This document shows, piece after piece, positions 56,876-64,000 of a stretch of DNA of 64,000 bases. Position 1 is the stretch's first letter; every line of letters begins with the position of its first letter. The DNA lies in contig NC_089184.1 of the NCBI RefSeq assembly GCF_947507565.1, positions 1,984,001 to 2,048,000 on the forward strand. The letters run 5' to 3'. The translations under genes were made by a program, and so were the position numbers. Under the pieces are notes generated by a model. That model saw only the letters and a list, made by a program, of their open reading frames with translations, was not told the DNA's origin and did no database searches. Source of the DNA: Oscarella lobularis. Taxonomy: Eukaryota > Porifera > Homoscleromorpha > Homosclerophorida > Oscarellidae.

Positions 56876-59800
56876 ATGGGAAATACTGCTAACGGTTGTT
56901 GTTATTCCTTCGCTGCAAACTGACGGTTACGGGTTACGTGGTCGTCTGTTTCCACTAGCCTTTCTTTCGGCTATCAAAAACGGAGATAAAGAAACCGTGT
57001 CTTCCTACGTTCGACGTTATCCGGAAAAGTGGAAGACAGCGACAAATGAGGTGCGACGAATAGTCAAGTCCAGAAAATAGAAAACCTCGATTCTATTTAC
57101 AGTGGAAACAAACTTGCCTTCATTTGGCACGTGACGCTAAAATGGCAAGATATTTGATTTCAACTGGAGCAGACATAGAAGCTCGCGATGACGTATTTAT
57201 TTATTAGCAATCAATGGTGACCAAATGAATATTTGATAGGAGGGAAGGACGCCCTTTCTCTCAGCCATTCAGAATGGATATAGAGCAGTGATGGAAGTTT
57301 TAATTGAAAAGGGATGCAACATTCATGCAAAGGGGAGGGTAAGTAAACTGTTATGGGAAGCATTACTCATTGTGTGTTTGTAGTATGGTGAAGCTTTGGC
57401 ATATGCGAGTCTCATCGGCCATTTGAAAATTATTAAACGACTCATTGGACTGGGATTAAATGTCAATGATAAATCTTCTGTGGTATTCAATTTAACGCTT
57501 AAAAGTAGTAGCCGCATTTATGCTATCGTGATTAATTCCCGGACGTTAATCAGATAAAATTACTGTGGCTTCTATTCAAAGAATCATACGATATTTTTAG
57601 TGGGGCAACACTTCCCTTCATTGGATATGTCGAGAGAATCAAGTTGAAATTGCAAAATACTTGCTTTCAGTTGGATCCGACATTGAAGCCGTCAATGACG
57701 TATTGATTTATTAGCAAGCTATAATGATAACGAAATTTACTGATAGTGGGGAAGAACGCCGTTTTTGGAAGCTATTTACTGGGGTAAAGAAAGAGTCATG
57801 AATATTTTAATTGTAAAGAGATGCAATATTTATGCAAAGGACAAAGTGAGATGCTGTACTATGAAAGACAATTTCGCTTCTAATCTCTGAGTGATGTAGA
57901 TAAATAGAGGAGCCATTGAAATTGCTGAATCTGAAAATTTCGGCAAACTGACTGAAAACCTTTTGAAGATTTTCGGCGGACGAGAGGAAAGCATGCATAG
58001 AAGAAATATTATGACGTCTTGATATGAGTTTTTTATTGTAGGCTGCTTCTTCTGCAGACGAAGGAGTTCAAGTGAGTGAAAACGTGAGAGCAATTTTACA
58101 ACGTGAGGTACATCTAGGCATGCGTCCTCATAGAATCGAACATTAGAAAAACATTTGACATTTCCTAGGCTGAAAAGAATATTCCGACAGAATATTCCTA
58201 TGACTCTTCACAGGCTAGTTTGTTTTAAGATTGTTTCTCTTTCACGATATATACCCTGCATGATGATAGACTGAAGAAGACGAAGTCGCTTCTTGCTTGG
58301 AAGGAGAAACTGTCGACGTGCCTCAACAGGTCTCACTAAAGACTATTTTTTGGAGCCAATGTTTACAATTTATCAGCTTGTTGGTGAGCTGCGAAGTCGG
58401 CTTGATAAAGCTGAAAAAGAGAGGAATGCTGCTTGCGCGGAGAAGGAATGTCTCGCAGAAGCTCTTCGCGCGTCTCAAGAGGTAATAGCTGTGTTATTGT
58501 TAGACAGTGAATTAATTTGTTTATTGCTTTAGTTCGTTCACGAGTATCAGGATTCTGCTCAGGTTAGCTGGACTCTTAGTGTATAAAGTGAGCACACGTT
58601 GCGTTAGGAGCTCCAACGTCGTCTTGATACGGCAGAAGAAGCGAGAGCTTCCGCTCAGGCAAAAGAGAGCGATCTCATTGAGAGTCTTCGCTCGTCTCAA
58701 CAGGTTGGTGGGATTAGTGTTGTTCATAAAGAAATGCTACCTTACATTGCATTAGCTCGTTCGTAATCTGCAAGAAGAGAAGGATAGAATTCTTCGGGAA
58801 CACGAACACAGAATGGCACAAGTGCAAGAAGCTAGTCGGTACCTTCGTGAGCAATCTACACAAACAGAAACTGATTTGAGTAAGAGGATGCTGTAGTACT
58901 AATCTGTGACTCATAGACTATATGATCCCTCACTAGGAAGGTCTTCGGAACGTTGTGCTCAACTGGAGCGACAACTCGACGCGGAGAGACTCGTGTCCGA
59001 AGAAGCGCAACGAAATTTGAGCAGATACGAAGACGTTCTCAAAATCTCTTCGACCGACGTTGAAGTAGGTGACGTCAAACTCGGCGGGGGATCGTACGGA
59101 GGTAACTACAGTGACCTATGACTTGACTATTGTTTTTATTTTTAATGTGAGACGTTCGCGTGGGTCGTTGGCGTGGCTGCAACGTGGCCGTGAAAACGTT
59201 TTACGATTTCCTTCGCGTCGACGTTTATCTTCGTCGATTGGAACAAGAAATCTCAATCTGTCGTCACGTGCATCACCCGAACGTCGTCTCTTTGCTTGGC
59301 GTCATCACTCAAGATGGAATCCCTCTGAGTATATTGTCCGAACTTCTCGAAGCATCTCTCTCTGATGTCATTGTCGCCGCCGACGGACGTCTATTTTTGA
59401 GGGAACAAGTGGACATCGCAGTCGGCTGTTCGTCTGGAATCTTTTATCTTCACGGTCTCGACATTCTCCACGGGGACATTCGATCGACGAACGTCGTCGT
59501 CACGTCAGTAATGGAAGCGAAAATCTGCGATTTGGGAGCAGCTCGCTTTTCGGAAGTCTCCAGTCTGTCATCTGGGCCAATGAGTCCGGATTACGTTGCT
59601 CCGGAAAGGCTCGAACCAGGTCAGCACAACACGAAAATGGCCGACGTCTATAGCCTCGGCGTGACGCTCGTCGAATTGATGACGGGAGAGCAACCGGCAG
59701 CAAAAAAGAGAATGGCTCAGGGAACAAGTGTTCGCCATCCTATCATGAAGCTTCTTTGTCTAGAGATGATTGACCTCAATCGCTTAAAGAGGCCGTCAGC

Positions 59801-59936
59801 TGAAGAATGCCTGGCCACATTGGAAACCATTCAGATATCCGATGAAGAATACAAGAGTTGCCCAGCGAAAAGAATGGTCAAAGGTAAGATGCACGGAGGC
59901 AAGAAAGTGGAGCTAGTGGACGAGCCGTGGAACTAA
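56876..59936 (+). CDS. ankyrin-repeat / coiled-coil / TKL-type protein kinase
   Basis: Proposed start MGNTAN at 56876 (a possible N-myristoylation site), spliced by a weak GTTGTT donor to FLSAIKNGDK; if that splice is wrong the start lies further upstream in the same open frame. Single-repeat exons follow: KQTCLHLARDAKMARYLIST, GRTPFLSAIQNGYRAVMEVL, YGEALAYASLIGHLKIIKRL, GNTSLHWICRENQVEIAKYL, GRTPFLEAIYWGKERVMNIL. Then come coiled-coil exons (LVGELRSRLDKAEKERNA, ELQRRLDTAEEARASAQAKE, CAQLERQLDAERL) and the kinase: LGGGSYGDVRVGRW, VAVKTF, catalytic loop HGDIRSTN, DLG, APERL, DVYSLGVTL. It ends SCPAKRMVKGK. The kinase half is clearly paralogous to the kelch-kinase, and HRD is altered to HGD while Asp and Asn are kept. 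Confidence 0.7.
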
Positions 59937-60596
59937 TTCTTTTTCAATAGATTTCCTTTGTTTTTTTTTCGGTAGAGGGCCGTAGAGCTTTAAGATTCCC
60001 ATTAATTAACTGTTGTGGCGTGGTTTCTGGTTATCGATATATCTGTATTTAAATTTAAGGATGTGGCTGTTAACAAAGCTGTTTTCCCTTTCTTCTCGTT
60101 TTTCTTGAATACTGCGCTCGTTCATCTGCAACGGTTCGTGATTGCTGTGGATAGCAGTATCTATCATACTACCGTCACACTGACCTAGCTAGAAAACAGG
60201 CTTTATGTGTGCCGCCACAAAACAGAGGACAGACAGCCAGATAGATTTACGAAGAACGTAGAGGACCTCTGAGATACTGCCAGTGAGAGATTGTTGCTTT
60301 TTTGTCTGATGCCCGTATGTCCGGGTAGGGTAAGCGGCTTATCAACAAAAAACAAGAAAAAAACGTTTACCCTACCCGGACATACGGGCCCTCGCAGCAT
60401 TAAGTTCTGTTCTCATGATACGAGGGAACGGCATTGTGTCCAAACTTTTATTGATAAATTTACAATGCTGTAGGCAAAAGAATTTCACTTAAGTACGCCA
60501 TGGCATGCGGTTCAGAGGAGCGGAACGACGAAGAACTAGAATTAGAAACAATAGCGACAACGTACGTAAGAGTTTCTTCATGCTTCTATACTACAA
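59937..60596. other. intergenic, with a perfect inverted repeat
   Basis: No gene. It contains a 23-bp inverted repeat (arms GCCCGTATGTCCGGGTAGGG.. at about 60310-60332 and its complement at about 60367-60389) around a 34-bp A-rich loop. This could form a hairpin or be a tiny terminal-repeat element. Confidence 0.6.
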
Positions 60597-60880
60597 CTAC
60601 AAATATTTTTGTGTGGTCTCCTTTTGACGCTTGTTTGAGAAAGAACACTTTGGTGATTCGTCGTCTCGGTCACTGATGGCAGCCTGAGTGCATTTGAACT
60701 TTCTCGAAGTAGCTGAGAGCGTGAAGTGTAGCATCACACCTTTACTAACTTTCCTTTGGCACACGTCACTATTTGCATTGTTGCATTCGGGAACTCGAGC
60801 CCACGACTTGACATCTTGAACTTTCCAAAGAACATTAGAAGAATTGGACGAATTGCAGATAACACGTGTAAAAGTCTTTT
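60597..60880 (-). other. possible Ig-like exon (alternative 3' exon or gene remnant)
   Basis: Minus-strand frame with VICNSSNSSNVLWKVQ, an EC..AN..VC segment, and LHFTLSATSRKFKCTQAAIS, then a stop at 60597. The Cys/Trp spacing resembles the exon at 63241-63569 (VTCFGNVSSLLWTVG ... AAFRCGEVAG). It lies just after the stop of the 60890-61793 gene in another frame, and a near-palindrome (CGTGTAAAAGTCT and its complement) sits between. It could be an alternative 3' exon. Confidence 0.35.
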
Positions 60881-60889
60881 TTAGACTTT

Positions 60890-61793
60890 TTACACGACAC
60901 GTGCCATTATCTGCGAAAAAAAGATATAAGTAAACAAAACAAAATTCATAACCGAAGTAAGTGTACTGAAAATCCACGGAAATGAACCACCACGCTTTGG
61001 CCTAACAGACGGCTGTTCCGTAGCCGGTTGGAGCGGTTCTACAGTCATTAAATCCGAATGAACAGACGACTCATTACAAAACTTGGCCACGGCGTTCGCG
61101 CCTTTGCGGAACGGAAGACACTTTTCCCAAGTCAAGTACGAATACTTGCTATACTGCACTTGAAGGTGAAGGTAATTCTCTAACGTAGCGTTCCTACAAA
61201 ACGTTCCGAAACCTTCCAGTGAACAATTGGTAACGGGAATTCCGTCTTCAGCGAAGCCATTCATTGATACAATAAAATGAGTTTCGCTGCGACTAGCGCA
61301 CAAAAGTTTGTAGGGGAAGTAACGCACCTCGTCGTCGCACGGTTTTAAAACTTTAAACGTGGTCCTATTCTATAAAAATACGCTGCGAGAGGAAGGGAGG
61401 GAGGAAGCCGTATACTATACCTCACGATCAATTTCCAATTTTCCGTTTGTGCCCACGCCTAAGCGCTGTCGCCGGGGAAACGTGTACAAGCTGAACGATT
61501 TATCTTTGGTGGAGTGATTTTCTTTAGTTAGAAAAACGTCTACGGGTGGCGAGTCAAATGAAAACAGGCTGAAGTTAGCTTTGATAAAGGCCAAAGGCAA
61601 TTCCATGTCGACAACGTAAGCTAGGCCTTCCGATAAAGTCGAATTGCAGAGCTGAAAACGTTATTGATTATCAAAACGACGCGAGTTCAGCGAGAGTCGT
61701 TATAATTACCATTTGGAAGTCTGACTCGCACTCAGCGGGCGAACGAGCCGAACACATGTGCCCGATTACAAGGAGAATGAACAGAAACTTCAT
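60890..61793 (-). CDS. single-pass membrane protein, hypothetical
   Basis: Three in-phase exons, 61710-61793, 61421-61651, 60890-61369, 264 aa. Signal peptide (KFLFILLVIGHMCSA), an extracellular region with Cys pairs and at least four N-glycosylation sites, a Pro/Ser stalk (VEPLQPATEQPSVRPKRGG) and a C-terminal TM helix (LTSVMNFVLFTYIFF) with a four- to five-residue tail. No known family recognised; an Ig-like or beta-sandwich ectodomain is possible. A very short cytoplasmic end suggests signalling through a partner, or simple anchoring. Confidence 0.6.
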
Positions 61794-63240
61794 TCCAATC
61801 AAACAAATTGCTGTTGAGCTCCGTCTCTATATGCTGAGCTCAGCAGTTTCGCTCTGCAATTTATAGAGGAGGCTCAACTCCTTCAAAGACTTGGTGCAGA
61901 TGATTGCAGCGGTTACGCTGACGCACATGCACAGACAGGTTACGCTGACGCACACAGACACAGGAAGGTTAGCTTCCTACACGGGTGGGCGTGGGCCGAC
62001 CACACTTTCGTTTCGCCAACGCGCAGTGCTCTATATGAAGGACCGACACTATACGTAGTGACGGTCTCCCACTCACGAGTTTCCGACCACTACTATATTT
62101 ATATACTAACGAAGCTGTTGAGATGCATATAGATCACATTACCCAAGAAATGCAACGGACTTTTTACGCACTAGTACGACCACGGATTGTAAAGGTACAG
62201 CAACGTAAGTACTGCAAAGGTTTGGGGAAAAATGACGACGTTGGCGTCGCTCGCGCGACTATGCGTCGATCAATCGACACAGCTTCAAATTTTCAGATTT
62301 AGATGCGTTGCGGGTGGTGTAGCACTTTGCAATGCAAATCGTTGATGTCACAGATACTGTTCTAATTTGTTCGTACAAAATGTATGCCTCGCACATCCGC
62401 GCCTACGCACCATCTGGGGCAGCGCCCACGTTACGCAACTTGAACTTGAACTTTAAGTCTACCCACGCGCACGTAGACGCGATCAACACTAAACACACCG
62501 TAATGCGTGCGGTAAGATTTTACAGCAGGTAGTCGTAGTAGCTAGCTAGCTAGCTAGCTTGGTGAGCTCGTCGAAGTCTCGAAAAGGGAGGCCCCTGTGC
62601 ACATTTAACCTGCATCGACTCCCGTTTAGACTTGTTTCGCGACGTTAAGACTCTGCTCGAATGTCTAAGAGCACGGCTTCCATTCTGAAAGGCGAAGAAC
62701 GAGTCCGTATTCGAAATACAAATATTCTCGGCTCCGAATTACCGAAATCGGAGCATAATTTCGATCTCGCTCATCTCCTAGCGCAAACAAGTTCATTTTC
62801 GATGCGAAAAGAATTGTACTCCGTTAGGAAAACGCCAATCGTTTGGCTAGAAGTTTTACATCCGGGTTTTACGTGCGTAGTTATGTGGATGTTTTATTTA
62901 TCCAGGAAAAACCTTTGTACCCCGCTAGGAAAGAGTCAATAGAAAACAGAATGAACTGCACTCAGAGTGCAATAATCCTAAAAAAACTAAATAAATGAAT
63001 GAATAAATAAATAAAACTCTGCACTTCTCTATTTTCTCACGAAACTGAAAAGCATTTTCTTTGCAATATGCACCAAGAAATGAGGCAGAGAAATAGCGTA
63101 TACACCAATGGGCGATAAAAATGCATATTCTTCGTGTTTTGTGTAGCTAAACGATGGTCAGGAAACCATCACAAAGTCTTCTACACACCGTGACATCAGA
63201 CATGCAAACTAATTGCAGAAGACACAAAACTCTATACTTT
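61794..63240. other. intergenic region with a weak small ORF
   Basis: Mostly non-coding. It includes a ~20-bp tandem pair near 61913-61950 (GGTTACGCTGACGCACA twice), a (TAGC)n run near 62541-62559 and an A-rich TAAATAAATGAATG tract near 62989-63015. The 93-codon frame at 62661-62942 has no domain, no clear splice site and an ordinary Met; I do not support it as a gene. Confidence 0.4.
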
Positions 63241-64000
63241 TTAGTCCCACACCGCTTTGAAAGAGCACAACTGCGACTGACCTGCAACTTCGCCACATCT
63301 GAACGCCGCTTTCGTTGACTTCCTCTCTCGACTGAGATGAAGCTCAAGACCGTCTTCGCTCGCTGAAACTTTCCAGCACGATTCGACTGGACATTTCGCG
63401 TTCGCACATTCAGCAACAGGACGCGAACGACTTTTTTTCCCGACTGTCCATAGAAGAGAAGAGACATTTCCAAAGCAGGTGACAATCTTCTTTTGTTCAC
63501 ATTGACTGTCCACGCCGTTAGAAACACGATCACTCAAATCCAACCTGCAACTATTCGATGCAAGTACATCTAAAAGTAAACTAATTATAGTTGTGCATGA
63601 AGACTGCATGCATGACGTCACTACTCGGTAGCTTAGGTTTCAGTTCCTCAACGAAAAACGTAGTCGGTGTCGGAGTTGGCAAATCTGGCAGAGCAGCTAG
63701 TGCACGTGCATTACAGAATCAAATAAATACAATAAATAATTTACCTGGAGATGTGACGCGAATTTTCGTCGTGAGAGTGAACTCGTCGTCCGACATGGGT
63801 TCCGTTCCGCAAAGAAACGTCGCTTCGCCAGTTTCCCTCAACTTCGTCACATTGACAAAGAGACGAACAGAAAGGCGAGACACATACTTCCAACACGCAA
63901 AATCAACATCATCGACGTCAGAGCAGTACGGAAGCTGGTCGTTCGTGCCGCCGCTACCCAAAATTCTCCAACGCGCTAAATTCATAATCGACCGCATGTG
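63241..64000 (-). CDS. Ig-like surface protein (5' partial, runs off the window)
   Basis: Exon 63745-64000 (open to the window end) carries an Ig-like half (YCSDVDDVDFACW, VNVTKLRETGEATFLCG) and ends at a GTAAAT donor. Exon 63241-63569 follows in phase and carries a second Ig-like unit (VTCFGNVSSLLWTVGKKS, LELHLSRERKSTKAAFRC), ending at a stop at 63241. No TM is seen in the visible part, so it may be secreted, or the anchor lies elsewhere. Related to the exon at 60597-60880. Confidence 0.5.

Noticed and set aside
62661-62942. 93-codon plus-strand ORF
   Set aside because: No recognisable domain or splice partners, and an A-rich tail nearby only weakly suggests a transcript.

Overview
The window is intron-rich, gene-dense animal nuclear DNA. 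Almost every gene is built from many short exons separated by introns of about 45-70 bp with GT-AG (sometimes GC-AG) ends, and most intergenic distances are under 500 bp. The protein set is metazoan: an adhesion GPCR, amnionless-like receptors, a LRRK-type Roco kinase, FEM1, erlectin, PSTK and a CCDC162-like coiled-coil protein. The first gene carries repeated domains resembling the C-terminal domain of sponge short-chain (spongin) collagens. My best guess is a sponge, perhaps a homoscleromorph; that is an inference from gene content and was not tested by a search.

Layout, left to right. 1-1.5 kb: 3' end of a Cys-rich repeat protein. 2.1-2.9 kb: a basic/acidic low-complexity ORF (minus). 3.8-9.5 kb: a 19-exon adhesion GPCR (LRR-EGF-Ig-HormR-GAIN-7TM), reconstructed here with every exon in phase. 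9.6-14.9 kb: three tandem minus-strand amnionless-like genes. 15.1-17.1 kb: intronless FEM1, head-to-head with the ER lectin ERLEC1 (17.2-19.3 kb). 19.3-23.3 kb: a rearranged zone with a tRNA-like element, an inverted pair of small membrane-protein genes, a chimeric pseudogene made of the Roco 5' exons plus an ERLEC1 exon, and an AT-rich minisatellite. 23.65-32.9 kb: the ANK-LRR-ROC-COR-kinase gene. 33.0-43.2 kb: a CCDC162-like gene. 43.5-45.3 kb: a four-exon MFS transporter. 46.0-46.6 kb: a decayed dihydrolipoamide dehydrogenase fragment. A 200-N gap follows at 46878-47077, then a minus-strand CBM9-like secreted/membrane protein (47.1-48.6 kb).

48.8-52 kb is a nest of mobile DNA: a Helitron-like family in several copies, one split by another, and one carrying a 674-bp TA-flanked TIR element. 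52.5-55.3 kb and 56.9-59.9 kb hold two related kinases, kelch-coiled coil-kinase and ankyrin-coiled coil-kinase, flanking a minus-strand PSTK gene of selenocysteine synthesis. 60.6-64 kb has minus-strand genes for single-pass or Ig-like surface proteins, the last running off the window.

Functional themes are cell-surface reception and endocytosis (aGPCR, amnionless trio, Ig-like proteins), ER quality control and protein turnover (ERLEC1, FEM1), and large multidomain kinases (LRRK-like, kelch-/ANK-kinases). I see no evidence of operons or of a prokaryotic defence system. The most unusual items are the amnionless cluster, the aGPCR with an altered GPS triad, the domain-swapped kinase pair and the nested Helitron-like insertions.
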